Assembly (NCBI GenBank): GCA_005402585.1
Contig: BIFP01000020.1
Location: forward strand, 62,001-126,000
DNA: 64,000 nucleotides
Reading direction: 5' to 3'
From: Micromonosporaceae bacterium KJ-029
GTDB lineage: Bacteria > Actinomycetota > Actinomycetes > Mycobacteriales > Micromonosporaceae
Positions 28,734 to 38,183 of the stretch are shown here, one piece after another (the stretch's first letter is position 1; each line of letters opens with the position of its first letter). A program made the position numbers and the translations under genes. The notes beneath the pieces were generated by a model. That model made no database searches. It was not told the origin of the DNA and saw only the letters and a program-made list of their open reading frames with translations.

Positions 28734-29854
28734 GGGACCAGTTTGCCATCCGGCTCCGGCGGTCCCTCCGGCGCCACACGGACGTCGGCCCCGGCCGGGT
28801 CCGTCCGGGCGACCCGGGTGACCTCGGCGGGCGGGCCGACACCGGCCGCCGGCGGCGTGCCACCGGCCCGGGTGGCATCCGCAGCCGAGGTTGCGCCGGC
28901 GGGCGGGGCGACACCGGCCGGCGGGGTGGCGGCGGACGAGCGTGGGCCGCGGCCGGCGACCAGCACCGCGAGCAGCGTGAGCAGCGCGCCGGCCAGCACC
29001 GGCAGGCGGGCCCCGGGCCCGCCGGGCAGCAGCACGTCCAGCAGCAGGGCACCGCCGAGCTGCCCGGCGACCAGCGCCAGGCCGGTGCGCAGCACGCCCG
29101 CCGCCCGGACCCCGACCACCAGGCTGGCCACGATGAGGACGCCGAGCAGCCCCCCGGTGTAGAGATGCCAACCCTCCGGCCAGACCACCGGCGGTCCGGC
29201 GAACGCGCCGGCCAGTGCCGCGACGAGCAGCACCACCGGCGTACTGACGGCGAAGTTGACCGCGACCCCGGCGGCGGCCGAGCCGGCCGCCGAGATCCGG
29301 GCGTTCAGCGCGGCCTGCAACGCGACGCCGATTCCGCCGGCCACCGCGAGCAGGAGCACACCGACGGCCAGGTCACCGACGGGCTGGCCGGCCTGGGCCA
29401 GGGCCACCGCGACCACCCCGAGCAGCGCCCCGGCGACCCTGGGCGCGGTCAGCGGCAGCCGGCCCACCGGGGCGAGTCCGGCACGGTCCGACGCCAGCCC
29501 GCCGAGACTGCCGCCGGCGACCTGGGCGATGGTGAACACCGCGACCCCCAGCACCGGTACGGCGTACGCGGCGAACACCACGATGGCCGCCCCGCCCAAC
29601 CCGCCCAGGTACGACCACCAGGGCAGCCGGGCCCGCCGCAGCGCGGCGAGCCCGGTACGCATCGACGGCAGCACCAGCAGCCCGACCAGGATCAGCAGGG
29701 TCCCGCCGAGGTTGTTGACGACCGCGCCCAGGGTGGCGTTGCCGACCCGCTGCCCGAGTTCGGCGTTGGCCGCGCCCTGCGCCGCCGAGGCGACTCCGCC
29801 GACGGCGACCAGGGCGAGGGCGACTGCTACCGGCGGCGGTTTCACAGCCGGCAC
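28730..29854 (-). CDS. DMT-superfamily transporter (DUF606/YdcZ-like)
   Basis: 374 residues with about ten membrane helices in two homologous halves; each half has the pattern N-A-E-L-G-Q...N-L-G-G-T, then QVAGGSLGGLASDRAGLAP and the matching GQLGGALLLD. This fits the DUF606 two-domain DMT transporters. The last 75 residues after VAGRGPRSS are Pro/Ala/Gly-rich and probably cytoplasmic and disordered. Starts inside the hisG 3' end and ends overlapping the PH-domain gene. Substrate unknown. Confidence 0.85.
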   Translation of the reverse strand: MPAVKPPPVAVALALVAVGGVASAAQGAANAELGQRVGNATLGAVVNNLGGTLLILVGLLVLPSMRTGLAALRRARLPWWSYLGGLGGAAIVVFAAYAVPVLGVAVFTIAQVAGGSLGGLASDRAGLAPVGRLPLTAPRVAGALLGVVAVALAQAGQPVGDLAVGVLLLAVAGGIGVALQAALNARISAAGSAAAGVAVNFAVSTPVVLLVAALAGAFAGPPVVWPEGWHLYTGGLLGVLIVASLVVGVRAAGVLRTGLALVAGQLGGALLLDVLLPGGPGARLPVLAGALLTLLAVLVAGRGPRSSAATPPAGVAPPAGATSAADATRAGGTPPAAGVGPPAEVTRVARTDPAGADVRVAPEGPPEPDGKLVP

Positions 29855-30687
29855 GCGTGGATGTTGGTCACCAGGATCGCCCGGGCGCCGAGCTCGTAGA
29901 GCTCGTCCATGATCCGGTGGACGTCGTCGCGGAGCACCATGGCCTGCACCGCCACCCAGCCCTCACGGTGCAGCGGGGAGACGGTGGGTGACTCGATGCC
30001 CGGAGTCAGCGAGCTGGCCCGATCCAGCAGCCCGGCCGGCACGTCGTAGGCGAGCATCACGTAGCGACGGGCCACCAGCACCCCGTGCAGCCGACGCAGC
30101 AACTGCTCGGCCTGCGGGTGGGACACCGCCCCGGCGCGGCGTACCAGCACCGCCGAGGAGCGCAGCAACGGCTCGCCGAAGACCACCAGACCGGCCTGGC
30201 GCAGGGTGGCCCCGGTCTCGACCACGTCGGCGACCACGTCGGCGACGCCGAGCCGGATGGCGTTCTCCACCGCGCCGTCCAGACGGATCACGTCGGCCTT
30301 GACGCCCAACTCGGCGAGGTGGCGCTCGACCAGCCCCGGGTACGCGGTGGCGATCCGGTGCCCGCCCAGCTCCCGTACGTCGTCGACGTCGGCGGGCCGG
30401 GCGGCGAAGCGGAAGGTGGCCCGGCCGAAGTTCAGGTCGACGACCTCCTCGGCCGGGGCACCGGAGTCGATCAGCAGGTCGCGGCCGGTGATGCCGACGT
30501 CCAGGTCACCGGAGCCGACGTAGGTGGCGATGTCCTTCGGCCGCAGGTAGAAGAATTCGAGGTCGTTGGGCTCGTCCCGGCAGACCAGGTCCTTCGAGTC
30601 GGTGCGCTGGCGGTAGCCCGCCTCGCGCAGCATCTGGGCGGCCGACTCGGCCAGGGCGCCCTTGTTCGGTACGGCGACACGCAGCAT
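29842..30687 (-). CDS. hisG: ATP phosphoribosyltransferase (long form)
   Basis: 281 residues: the long HisG form with its own regulatory domain, so no HisZ is needed. RVAVPNKGALAESAAQMLREAGY starts the catalytic part, GSGDLDVGITGRDLL and VADVVADVVETGATLRQAGL are conserved, and the C-terminal ACT-like domain ends GARAILVTNIHACRL, which binds the inhibitor histidine. First step of histidine synthesis. It lies 43 bases after hisE; its 3' end overlaps the transporter gene by 13 bases. Confidence 0.96.
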   Translation of the reverse strand: MLRVAVPNKGALAESAAQMLREAGYRQRTDSKDLVCRDEPNDLEFFYLRPKDIATYVGSGDLDVGITGRDLLIDSGAPAEEVVDLNFGRATFRFAARPADVDDVRELGGHRIATAYPGLVERHLAELGVKADVIRLDGAVENAIRLGVADVVADVVETGATLRQAGLVVFGEPLLRSSAVLVRRAGAVSHPQAEQLLRRLHGVLVARRYVMLAYDVPAGLLDRASSLTPGIESPTVSPLHREGWVAVQAMVLRDDVHRIMDELYELGARAILVTNIHACRL

Positions 30688-30730
30688 GACGAGTGCTCCT
30701 TCGATCGGGATCGGGTCGACGGCGGCGCAC

Positions 30731-30994
30731 TCACAGATGTCGGTAGACGTCCTTCAGGTCCAGACCACTGGCCAGCATCAGCACCTGAACCTGGTAGAGC
30801 AGCTGGGAGATCTCCTCGGCGGTGCGCTCCGGCCCCTCGTGCTCGGCGGCCATCCACGACTCGGCCGCCTCCTCGACGACCTTCTTGCCGATGAAGTGCA
30901 CGCCCTTCTCCAGCGCGGCGACCGTGCCCGAGCCAGGCGTGCCGGCGGCGGCCTTGGCCTGCAGCTCGGCGAACAACTCCTCGAACGTCTTCAC
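30731..30994 (-). CDS. hisE: Phosphoribosyl-ATP pyrophosphatase
   Basis: 87 residues from GTG 30994. All-alpha MazG-like His[33 protein letters not shown] (metal-binding Glu cluster), [24 protein letters not shown]. Hydrolyses phosphoribosyl-ATP, the step after HisG. No good ribosome-binding site precedes the GTG, and AAGAAT lies 8 bases upstream, so the mRNA could be leaderless. Divergent from the ABC transporter gene. Confidence 0.94.
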   Translation of the reverse strand: MKTFEELFAELQAKAAAGTPGSGTVAALEKGVHFIGKKVVEEAAESWMAAEHEGPERTAEEISQLLYQVQVLMLASGLDLKDVYRHL

Positions 30995-31133
30995 GGAATC
31001 GGATTCTTGCAGTCGCCCTCGGTTGCCGCGAGCACCGGGTCCGGTGGTGACCGGTGGGCGGGAACAGAATTCCCTACCAACATGGTGGGACACCTCTTCG
31101 AGGTTCACCGATGGTGGTCGTACGCTGTCCGCC

Positions 31134-31994
31134 ATGGTCAGCACCCCTCGAATCCTCGCGCTCGCCACCGCCGGTTCGGTCCTGCTCGCGGTCAGCGCCT
31201 GCGCACCCGAACCCGAGCCCGCTCCCCAGCCGACCGCCTCGGCGGCGTGCGCCAAGGAGAGCCTGCGCACCCACACGCCCGGCAAACTCACCATCGCCAC
31301 CGACGAGCCGGCCTACCAGCCGTGGTTCGTGGACAACAAGCCGGAGTCCGGCGAGGGCTTCGAGGCCGCCGTGGCGTACGCGGTGGCCGAGAAGCTCGGC
31401 TACGCCCGGGATGACGTCACCTGGACACGGGTGAAGTTCGACGCGGCCATCGCGCCCGGGCCGAAGAACTTCGACTTCGACATCAACCAGTTCTCCATCA
31501 CCGAGGAGCGCAAGCAGGCGGTCGACTTCTCCGCGCCGTACTACCTGGTGCGGCAGACCGTCATCGCGCTGAAGTCCTCCAAGATCGCCGGCAAGACGTC
31601 CCTGGCCGACCTGCACGGCGCCAAGCTCGGCGCCCAGGTCGGTACGACCAGCTACCAGGCGATCACCGACGTGGTGAAGCCGACGGTCGAGCCGCAGGTG
31701 TACAACAGCAACGACGACGCGAAGAAGGCGCTGCAGAACGGCCAGCTCGACGGGCTGGTGGTCGACCTGCCCACCGCCTTCTACATCACCGGCGCGGAGC
31801 TCGACGACGCGGTGATCGTCGGGCAGCTGCCGCAGGTGGGCACGCCGGAGGCGTTCGGGTTGCTGCTGGACAAGGACTCTCCGCTCACCGGATGCGTCAG
31901 CGGCGCGGTCGGCCAGCTCTCCGCCGACGGTGTGCTCAAGCAGCTGGAGCAGCAGTGGCTCGCCCAGGTCGCCGGAGCACCCGAACTCACGTGA
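31134..31994 (+). CDS. Amino-acid-type ABC transporter substrate-binding lipoprotein
   Basis: 286 residues from ATG 31134. Signal peptide with lipobox LLAVSAC (Cys23), so a lipid-anchored exported protein. The mature part matches family 3 solute-binding proteins: [83 protein letters not shown]. The usual ligands are polar amino acids; the exact one cannot be told. GTGA overlap with the permease gene; first gene of a three-gene operon. Confidence 0.9.
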   Translation: MVSTPRILALATAGSVLLAVSACAPEPEPAPQPTASAACAKESLRTHTPGKLTIATDEPAYQPWFVDNKPESGEGFEAAVAYAVAEKLGYARDDVTWTRVKFDAAIAPGPKNFDFDINQFSITEERKQAVDFSAPYYLVRQTVIALKSSKIAGKTSLADLHGAKLGAQVGTTSYQAITDVVKPTVEPQVYNSNDDAKKALQNGQLDGLVVDLPTAFYITGAELDDAVIVGQLPQVGTPEAFGLLLDKDSPLTGCVSGAVGQLSADGVLKQLEQQWLAQVAGAPELT

Positions 31995-32839
31995 GCGCCA
32001 CCCTGCACCACGAGCCCTCGCCCGCCCAGCGGGCCCGGGCCGCGCACCGCCGCCGGCAGACCGTGCTGAGCGTGCTGATCGCCGCCGCCTCGACGGCGGC
32101 GGTCGGCACGCTGCTCGCGATCGCGGTGACCGGGGCACCCGGCTGGAACCGGGTACGCGAGTCGTTCCTGGACCCGGAGATCGCCCGTGACGCGCTGCCC
32201 CGGGTGCTGACCGGGCTCTGGCTCAACGTGCGGCTGCTGGTCTGCTGCGCGATCGGGGCGCTGCTGCTCGGGCTGCTGATCGCGGTCCTGCGGACCCTGC
32301 GCGGGCCGGTCTTCTTCCCGATCCGGGCGCTCGCGGCCGGCTACACGTACACCTTCCGGGGCCTGCCGCTGATCATCGTGCTCTACGTGCTCACCCTCGG
32401 CGTGCCCGGCCTGCGGTTGCAGGGCATGCCGCCGGTACTGGTGCTGGGCGGGCTGGCACTGGTGCTCACCTACGGCGGCTACCTGGCGGAGGTGTTCCGG
32501 GCCGGTATCGAGTCGGTGCATCCCAGCCAGCTCGCGGCAGCCCGATCGCTGGGGCTCACCTACCGGCAGACCATGCGGCATGTGGTGCTGCCGCAGGCCG
32601 TCCGGCGGGTGGCACCGCCCCTGCTCAACGACGTGGTGGCGTTGCAGAAGGACGTCGGCCTGGTCTCCCTGGCCGGGCCGATCGACGCGGTCCGGGCCGC
32701 GCAGATCGCCACCGCCCAGACGTTCAATTACACGCCGTACATCGTGGCCGGGGTGCTCTTCGTCCTGCTCGCGATCCCGCTGATCGCCGTCACCGACCAG
32801 GTGACGCTGCGGGCGGCCCGACGCCAGTCCGGAGGCTGA
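31991..32839 (+). CDS. Amino-acid ABC transporter permease
   Basis: 282 residues from GTG 31991, which overlaps the stop of the binding-protein gene. His/Met-family permease with about five or six membrane helices; TYTFRGLPLIIVLYVL, the EAA-type loop EVFRAGIESVHPSQLAAARSLGLTYRQTMRHVVLPQAVRRVAPPLLND is diagnostic and contacts the ATPase. Probably works as a homodimer, since only one permease gene is present. Confidence 0.92.
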   Translation: MSATLHHEPSPAQRARAAHRRRQTVLSVLIAAASTAAVGTLLAIAVTGAPGWNRVRESFLDPEIARDALPRVLTGLWLNVRLLVCCAIGALLLGLLIAVLRTLRGPVFFPIRALAAGYTYTFRGLPLIIVLYVLTLGVPGLRLQGMPPVLVLGGLALVLTYGGYLAEVFRAGIESVHPSQLAAARSLGLTYRQTMRHVVLPQAVRRVAPPLLNDVVALQKDVGLVSLAGPIDAVRAAQIATAQTFNYTPYIVAGVLFVLLAIPLIAVTDQVTLRAARRQSGG

Positions 32840-32841
32840 GG

Positions 32842-33585
32842 ATGGCCCTGTTGCGGTGCCGGGGACTGCGCAAGGAGTTCGGCGGGCAAGTCGTGCTCGA
32901 CGGGCTCGACCTGACCGTCGCCGAGCATCAGGTGGTGGCGCTGATCGGGGCGTCCGGGTCGGGCAAGTCGACCCTGCTGCGCTGCGTCAACCTGCTGGAG
33001 GAACTGCACGACGGGACGATCGAGCTGGACGGCGAGGAGATCTCCGCCCCCGGTGTCGACCCGGACAAGGTACGCCGCCGCATCGGCATGGTCTTCCAGT
33101 CGTACAACCTCTTCCCGCACCTGAGCGTGCTCGACAACATCACTCTCGCCCCGCGCCGGGTGCACCGCCGGTCCCGTACGGAAGCCGAGGCGCGCGCCCG
33201 GGAGCTGCTGGACCGGGTAGGGCTGGGCGCCAAGGCCAACGCCTACCCGGACCGGCTCTCCGGCGGCCAGCAGCAGCGGGTGGCGATCGTCCGGGCGCTG
33301 GCCAACTCGCCCCGGCTGCTGCTGCTCGACGAGGTCACCTCGGCGCTGGACCCGGAGCTGGTCGGCGAGGTGCTGACCATGATCCGCGACCTCAAGGCGG
33401 ACGGCATGACCATGGTCCTGGCCACCCACGAGATGGGCTTCGCCCGGGACGTGGCCGACCAGGTGTGCTTCCTCGACGGCGGCCGGGTGGTCGAGCACGG
33501 TCCACCGGAGCAGCTTTTCGGCGAGCCCACACAGCCCCGCACCCGCCAGTTCCTGGCCCGCATCATCGAAGCCGGCCGCCTCTGA
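32842..33585 (+). CDS. Amino-acid ABC transporter ATP-binding protein
   Basis: 247 residues. Walker A GASGSGKSTLL (about 36-46), Q-loop GMVFQSYNLFPHLSV, signature LSGGQQQRVAIVRAL, Walker B LLLLDEVTSALDPEL, switch His in LATHEMGFA. Closest to GlnQ/HisP-type ATPases of polar amino-acid uptake. ATG is two bases after the permease stop. It converges with ribH, leaving only 24 bases. Confidence 0.95.
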   Translation: MALLRCRGLRKEFGGQVVLDGLDLTVAEHQVVALIGASGSGKSTLLRCVNLLEELHDGTIELDGEEISAPGVDPDKVRRRIGMVFQSYNLFPHLSVLDNITLAPRRVHRRSRTEAEARARELLDRVGLGAKANAYPDRLSGGQQQRVAIVRALANSPRLLLLDEVTSALDPELVGEVLTMIRDLKADGMTMVLATHEMGFARDVADQVCFLDGGRVVEHGPPEQLFGEPTQPRTRQFLARIIEAGRL

Positions 33586-33609
33586 CCGCCCACCCGCCCC
33601 GGGCAGGGG

Positions 33610-34110
33610 TCAGGCGCCGAAGCCGACGCGTTGGTTGGAGGCGATGGCGACCTGACGGATGGAGATGGCGGCGTCGAGGGCGGCCACGGTGGACGACCAG
33701 CCCTTGTCCTCGGCGGAGCCGGGGAGGCCGGCGCGGTCGCGGGCCTGCTCGATGGTGTCGACGGTGAGCACGCCGTGGGCGACCGGCTTGCCCTCGTCGA
33801 GGGCGACCCGGGTCAGGCCGTCGGTGACCGAGCGGCAGACGTAGTCGAAGTGTGCGGTCGCGCCGCGTACCACCACGCCGAGGGCGACGACCACGTCGCA
33901 GCGGCGGGCCAGGGCCTGGGCCACCACCGGCAGTTCCACCGAGCCGGCCACCCGGGCCACCACCGCCCGTGCGCCGCACGCCTGCGCGGCGGCCACCGCG
34001 CGGTCCAGCATGTGGTCGGTCAGCTCGCCGTGCCACCGCGCGGCGACCACGCCCACGGTCATCCCCGTCGCGTCGACCGGGGTCGTTCCCGGCTCACCGA
34101 AACCCGCCAT
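33610..34110 (-). CDS. ribH: 6,7-dimethyl-8-ribityllumazine synthase
   Basis: 166 residues from ATG 34110. Condenses the ribityl-diaminopyrimidine with dihydroxybutanone phosphate. Conserved AARWHGELTDHML, ARVAGSVELPVVAQALA, ALGVVVRGATAHFDYVCRSVTDGL (catalytic His in the HFDYV segment) and GVLTVDTIEQA are seen. Last gene of the riboflavin operon, five bases after ribA. Confidence 0.96.
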   Translation of the reverse strand: MAGFGEPGTTPVDATGMTVGVVAARWHGELTDHMLDRAVAAAQACGARAVVARVAGSVELPVVAQALARRCDVVVALGVVVRGATAHFDYVCRSVTDGLTRVALDEGKPVAHGVLTVDTIEQARDRAGLPGSAEDKGWSSTVAALDAAISIRQVAIASNQRVGFGA

Positions 34111-34115
34111 CGTCC

Positions 34116-35396
34116 CTACGCTCCGATCTCTTTGCCGGCCACCGGGCGCCCCATCGGGGCCTCGGCCATCTCGTCCAGGTCGAGCAGGTGTCCCATCCGG
34201 TCCCGCTTGGTACGCAGGTAGCGCACGTTCTCCGGGTGCGGGCGCACCGGCAGGCTCTCCCGGCCGGCGACGGTGAGCCCGTAGCCCTCCAGCCCGGCCC
34301 GCTTGGCCGGATTGTTGGTCAGCAGCCGCATCGACCGCACCCCGAGGTCGTAGAGGATCTGCGCGCCGGTGCCGTAGTCGCGGGCGTCGGCCGGCAGGCC
34401 GAGGTCGAGGTTGGCGTCGACCGTGTCGCGGCCCTGGTCCTGCAGCTGGTACGCCTGCAGCTTGTGCAGCAGCCCGATGCCACGGCCCTCGTGTCCGCGG
34501 ACGTAGAGCACCACGCCCCGGCCCTCTCGCGCCACCCGGTCCAAGGCGGCGTTCAGCTGCGGGCCGCAGTCGCAGCGCACCGAGGCGAAGACGTCGCCGG
34601 TCAGGCACTCGGAGTGCACCCGGACCAGCACGTCCCGGCCGTCCCCGATCTCGCCCATCACCAGGGCAATGTGTTCGGCCGAGTCGAACTCGCTGCGGTA
34701 GCCCAGGGCCCGGAAGATCCCGTGCTCGGTGGGCATCCGGGCGTCGGCGACCAGCTCGACCTGCTTCTCGGTGCGCCGGCGGTAGGCGATCAGGTCGGCG
34801 ATGGTGACCAGGGTCAGGGAGTGCTCGGCGCAGAACTTCTCCAGGTCCGGCATCCGCATCATGGTGCCGTCGTCGTTGACCAGCTCGCACAGCACGCCGG
34901 CCGGGCGCAGGCCGGCCAGCCGGGTCAGGTCGATCGCCGCCTCGGTGTGCCCGGGACGCCGCAGTACCCCGCCGGTGCGGGCGCGCAACGGCACCACGTG
35001 CCCGGGCCGGGCGAGGTCGGCCGGCCCGGTACCCGGGTCGGCGAGCAGCCGGATGGTGTGTGCCCGGTCGGCCGCCGAGATGCCGGTGGTCACCCCTTCC
35101 CGGGCGTCGACGGTCACCGTGTACGCGGTCTGTCGGCGGTCCTGGTTGGTGTGGTGCATGGGCGGCAGGTCGAGCCGGTCGCACTCGCTCTCGGTGAGCG
35201 GGACGCAGATGAAGCCCGAGGTGTGCCGTACGGTGAAGGCGAGCAGCTCCGGCGTGGCCAGCTCGGCGGCGAAGATCAGGTCGCCTTCGTTCTCCCGGTC
35301 GGCATCGTCCACCACGACGACCGGGCGGCCGGCGGCGATGTCCGCCAGGGCCTGCTCGATGCTGTCGAAGATGGTCGTCCCGCTCTGCTCGTTCAT
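34116..35396 (-). CDS. ribA: Bifunctional DHBP synthase / GTP cyclohydrolase II
   Basis: 426 residues from ATG 35396 (overlaps the transporter stop, ATGA). Residues about 1-205 are 3,4-dihydroxy-2-butanone-4-phosphate synthase: [11 protein letters not shown] and [26 protein letters not shown]. The rest is GTP cyclohydrolase II with zinc Cys in [20 protein letters not shown] and [14 protein letters not shown]. Makes both precursors of riboflavin. Also named ribBA. Confidence 0.96.
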   Translation of the reverse strand: MNEQSGTTIFDSIEQALADIAAGRPVVVVDDADRENEGDLIFAAELATPELLAFTVRHTSGFICVPLTESECDRLDLPPMHHTNQDRRQTAYTVTVDAREGVTTGISAADRAHTIRLLADPGTGPADLARPGHVVPLRARTGGVLRRPGHTEAAIDLTRLAGLRPAGVLCELVNDDGTMMRMPDLEKFCAEHSLTLVTIADLIAYRRRTEKQVELVADARMPTEHGIFRALGYRSEFDSAEHIALVMGEIGDGRDVLVRVHSECLTGDVFASVRCDCGPQLNAALDRVAREGRGVVLYVRGHEGRGIGLLHKLQAYQLQDQGRDTVDANLDLGLPADARDYGTGAQILYDLGVRSMRLLTNNPAKRAGLEGYGLTVAGRESLPVRPHPENVRYLRTKRDRMGHLLDLDEMAEAPMGRPVAGKEIGA

Positions 35397-36091
35397 GCGA
35401 CGGCCTCCGAGTAGGTCGACGGAATCGGGGCGGCCGGGCGGGTGGCCCGCGAGGTGCGCCACCAACTGGCCAGGCCCCAGGCGCAGAACGCGCCGTAGAC
35501 GAGGTACATGGCCGCCGACGGGTAGAACCCGCCGCGCAGCAGCAGCGGAACGCCGACGGCGTCCACCGCGATCCAGATCAGCCAGAAGTCCACCCAGCCG
35601 CGGGCCATCCCGTACGTGGCCAGCAGGCTGCCGGTGAGGATCCAGGCGTCGGGCAGCGGCCCCCAGGAGCCGAGCGCGGCCAGCGCCGGGTAGGCCAGCG
35701 CGGTGCCCACGACGGCGGCGGTGAGCAGGCCCAGCCGCTCCCGGCCGGTGGCCCACCGAGGCGTGACGGCCGCGCCGTCGACGGCGGTGCCGAGGCGGCG
35801 GGTGCGGGTCCATCGCCACCAGCCGTAGAGGCTGACCCCGAAGAAGAACACCTGCCGGCCGGCCTGCCCGTACAGGTCGTGTGCCTGTGGGGTGGCGAAG
35901 GCTGCGCCGAGGAAGACGGTGAACAGCAGCGCGTTGCCGACCATGCCCACCGGCCAGGCCCAGACGAGCCGGCGCAGGCCGAACAACGCCGAGGAGAGAC
36001 CGAAGACGTTGCCGACGATCTCCCGAACCAGCACCGGCGAGCCGGCGACGTGGACCTCGGCGGTGAGCAGCCAGCCGAGCGGGCCGGTCAT
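35393..36091 (-). CDS. pnuC: PnuC-family transporter in the rib operon (RibM-like riboflavin importer)
   Basis: 232 residues, six or seven membrane helices, with the PnuC family patterns [38 protein letters not shown] and [17 protein letters not shown]. PnuC itself takes up nicotinamide riboside, but homologues inside actinobacterial rib operons (RibM/PnuX) carry riboflavin; the placement between ribE and ribA, with ATGA overlaps on both sides and riboswitch control, favours that role here. ATG 36091. Confidence 0.85.
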   Translation of the reverse strand: MTGPLGWLLTAEVHVAGSPVLVREIVGNVFGLSSALFGLRRLVWAWPVGMVGNALLFTVFLGAAFATPQAHDLYGQAGRQVFFFGVSLYGWWRWTRTRRLGTAVDGAAVTPRWATGRERLGLLTAAVVGTALAYPALAALGSWGPLPDAWILTGSLLATYGMARGWVDFWLIWIAVDAVGVPLLLRGGFYPSAAMYLVYGAFCAWGLASWWRTSRATRPAAPIPSTYSEAVA

Positions 36092-36747
36092 GACGCGGCC
36101 GGTCCCGGGACGGCGAGACCGGGCAGCGCGATCGGCGGGCCGGCACCGTCGGCCGCGCCGGCGCCGAGCAGCCGCTCGACGTACTTGGCCAGCACGTCCG
36201 TCTCCAGGTTGACCGGGTCGCCGACCGCCCGGGCGCCGAGCGTGGTCAGCGACAGGGTGGTCGGGATCAGTCCGACGGCGAACCAGTCCGGGCCGACCTC
36301 GGCCACGGTCAGCGAGACCCCGTCGACGGTGATCGAGCCCTTCTCCACCACGTACCGGGACAGGGTCGCCGGCAGCCGGAACCGGACCGTCTCCCACCGC
36401 TGCGCCGGCTCGCGCGCGAGCACCTCGCCCACCCCGTCGACGTGCCCCTGCACCAGGTGACCGCCGAGACGGCTGCCCAGCGCGGCGGCGCGTTCCAGGT
36501 TGACCCGGTCGCCGGCGCGCAGGACGCCCAGTGCCGAGCGGCGCAGTGTCTCGCCCATCACGTCGGCGGTGAACACCCCGCCGTCGACGTCGACCACGGT
36601 CAGGCAGACGCCGTTGACCGCGATCGAGTCGCCGTGCCGGGCGTCGGAGGTGACCAGCGGGCCACGGACCGCTACCAGGGCTGAGTCCTGCGCCGTCGGG
36701 GTCACTCCGACGACCTCGCCCAGTTCCTCGACAATGCCGGTGAACAT
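36088..36747 (-). CDS. ribE: Riboflavin synthase alpha chain
   Basis: 219 residues formed by two homologous lumazine-binding barrels: [14 protein letters not shown] starts the first, and [13 protein letters not shown] the second. The motif pairs [12 protein letters not shown] and [14 protein letters not shown] mark each half. Dismutates two lumazines to riboflavin. The C-terminal tail is short and Gly/Ala-rich. Two bases after ribD; overlaps the transporter gene. Confidence 0.95.
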   Translation of the reverse strand: MFTGIVEELGEVVGVTPTAQDSALVAVRGPLVTSDARHGDSIAVNGVCLTVVDVDGGVFTADVMGETLRRSALGVLRAGDRVNLERAAALGSRLGGHLVQGHVDGVGEVLAREPAQRWETVRFRLPATLSRYVVEKGSITVDGVSLTVAEVGPDWFAVGLIPTTLSLTTLGARAVGDPVNLETDVLAKYVERLLGAGAADGAGPPIALPGLAVPGPAAS

Positions 36748-36749
36748 GC

Positions 36750-37811
36750 CTAGCCCTCCCTTTTACGGGGCAGCGCGGTGATCCGCAGGTCGGGGCCGAC
36801 CTGCGTAACGTCGGTGATCTCCAGGTCGATGGCTTCGGTGATGGTGCTCACGCCCGCGTCGACCAGGGCGGCGGGTCCCGCGCCGAGCAGCCGGGGGGCG
36901 AGGTATCCGACGATCCGGTCGACCAGGCCGGCGGCGAGGAACGCCCCGGCCAGCCGCGGGCCACCCTCCAGCAGCACGGCCCGCACCCCCCGACCGTGCA
37001 GGGCCGCCAGCAGCGCGAACAGGTCGACGCCGCCGTCCGGGCCGGCCCCCACCTCGGCCGTGGTGGCGATCCAGGTGCGGGCGGCGCCGTCGCGGACCTG
37101 GGCGTCGAGCGGGGTACGTCCGGCCGAGTCGACCACCACCCGCAGCGGCTGCCGGATGGCCAGGCTGCCGTCGCGCAGGTTGCGTACGGTGAGCCGCGGG
37201 TCGTCGGCGAGCACGGTGCCCACGCCGACGACCACCGCGTCGACGGTCGCGCGCAGGGCGTGTACGTCCATCCGGGCGGCCTCGGACGTGATCCACATGC
37301 TGGTGCCGTCGGCCGCCGCGGAGCGGCCGTCGAGCGTGGCCGCGTACTTCCAGATCACGTACGGCCAGCCGCGGCGCATGGCGGTCAGCCAGGCCACGTT
37401 GCCGTGCTCCGCCTCGGCGGCGCGTACCCCGAGGTCGACCCGGACGCCGGCGGCCCGCAGTGTCGCGGCGCCACCGGTGGCGACCGGGTTGGGATCCGGT
37501 ACCGCGATCACGACCCGGGCGACCCCGGCCTGCACCAGCGCGGAGCTGCAGGGGCCGGTGCGGCCGGTGTGGTCGCAGGGTTCCAGGGTGACGACCGCGG
37601 TGCCGCCCTTGGCCCGCTGGCCGGCCTGGGCCAGCGCGACGATCTCGGCGTGCGGTCCGCCGGCGTACGCGTGGAAGCCCTCGCCGACGACCTCGCCGTC
37701 GGCGTCGAGCAGCACGCAGCCGACCACCGGGTTGGGACTGGTCGTGCCGAGCCCGCGCGCCGCGAGTTCGATCGCGCGACGCATCGCCTCATCGACGGAG
37801 ACGCTCGCCAT
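36750..37811 (-). CDS. ribD: Bifunctional pyrimidine deaminase / uracil reductase
   Basis: 353 residues from ATG 37811. The N-terminal deaminase has its zinc ligands in GGPHAEIVAL and LEPCDHTGRTGPC. The C-terminal reductase has PYVIWKYAATLDGRSAA, GVGTVLADDPRLTVR and VLLEGGPRLAGAFL. Two steps of riboflavin synthesis. First coding gene behind the FMN riboswitch, after an untranslated leader of roughly 300 bases. Confidence 0.95.
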   Translation of the reverse strand: MASVSVDEAMRRAIELAARGLGTTSPNPVVGCVLLDADGEVVGEGFHAYAGGPHAEIVALAQAGQRAKGGTAVVTLEPCDHTGRTGPCSSALVQAGVARVVIAVPDPNPVATGGAATLRAAGVRVDLGVRAAEAEHGNVAWLTAMRRGWPYVIWKYAATLDGRSAAADGTSMWITSEAARMDVHALRATVDAVVVGVGTVLADDPRLTVRNLRDGSLAIRQPLRVVVDSAGRTPLDAQVRDGAARTWIATTAEVGAGPDGGVDLFALLAALHGRGVRAVLLEGGPRLAGAFLAAGLVDRIVGYLAPRLLGAGPAALVDAGVSTITEAIDLEITDVTQVGPDLRITALPRKREG

Positions 37812-37881
37812 CGCCTGCCCATGCCCTCTCGCTCGATCGCGCGGGCGGAGCGGGGAGATCGCACAGGCAGGAGGAGATCCG

Positions 37882-37940
37882 GGTACGGCACAGCCGCCCC
37901 CGGACAGGCCGCACGCACGCCGAAACCGGCGAGCCGTACC
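37882..37940 (-). other. Putative expression platform of the FMN riboswitch
   Basis: On the minus strand GGTACGGC and GCCGTACC (37933-37940 and 37882-37889 on plus) can pair across about 43 bases between aptamer and ribD. This hairpin could be the switch element for termination or ribosome access. No folding was computed. Confidence 0.4.
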
Positions 37941-37959
37941 GCCCTTCCGTCCCGCGCGC

Positions 37960-38127
37960 TGTCTCCCATCCGGACTGTCTGGGCGCGGACGGGCCGCACC
38001 CAACCGTCGGCCCCGGATTCTCACCAGGTCCACCGGGCGGACGAACCGCTCCCGGGTCGCGGGCTTACCACGGTCGGACCGTGGATCACCGCCGGTTCGG
38101 AATTACACCGAGTCCCGCCAGCGCGTG
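37960..38127 (-). ncRNA. FMN riboswitch (RFN element)
   Basis: The minus strand holds the RFN consensus blocks in order: GGGACTCGGTG then AATTCCGAACCGGCGGTGAT, TAAGCCCGCGACC, GGACCTGGTGAGAATCCGGG GCCGACGGT and finally AGTCCGGATGGGAGA. This is the FMN-sensing aptamer found before riboflavin genes. It should turn the ribD-E-pnuC-A-H operon off when FMN is plentiful. Exact ends are approximate. Confidence 0.93.
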
Positions 38128-38183
38128 GTGGGTACTGAGGGAAGTCTTACACGCCGACCGGGGTGCCGCGCCACCCCCGCGAG

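Noticed and set aside
29842..29854. 13-base overlap of hisG and transporter as a possible frameshift
   Set aside because: Both proteins have complete expected ends; this is ordinary gene overlap.
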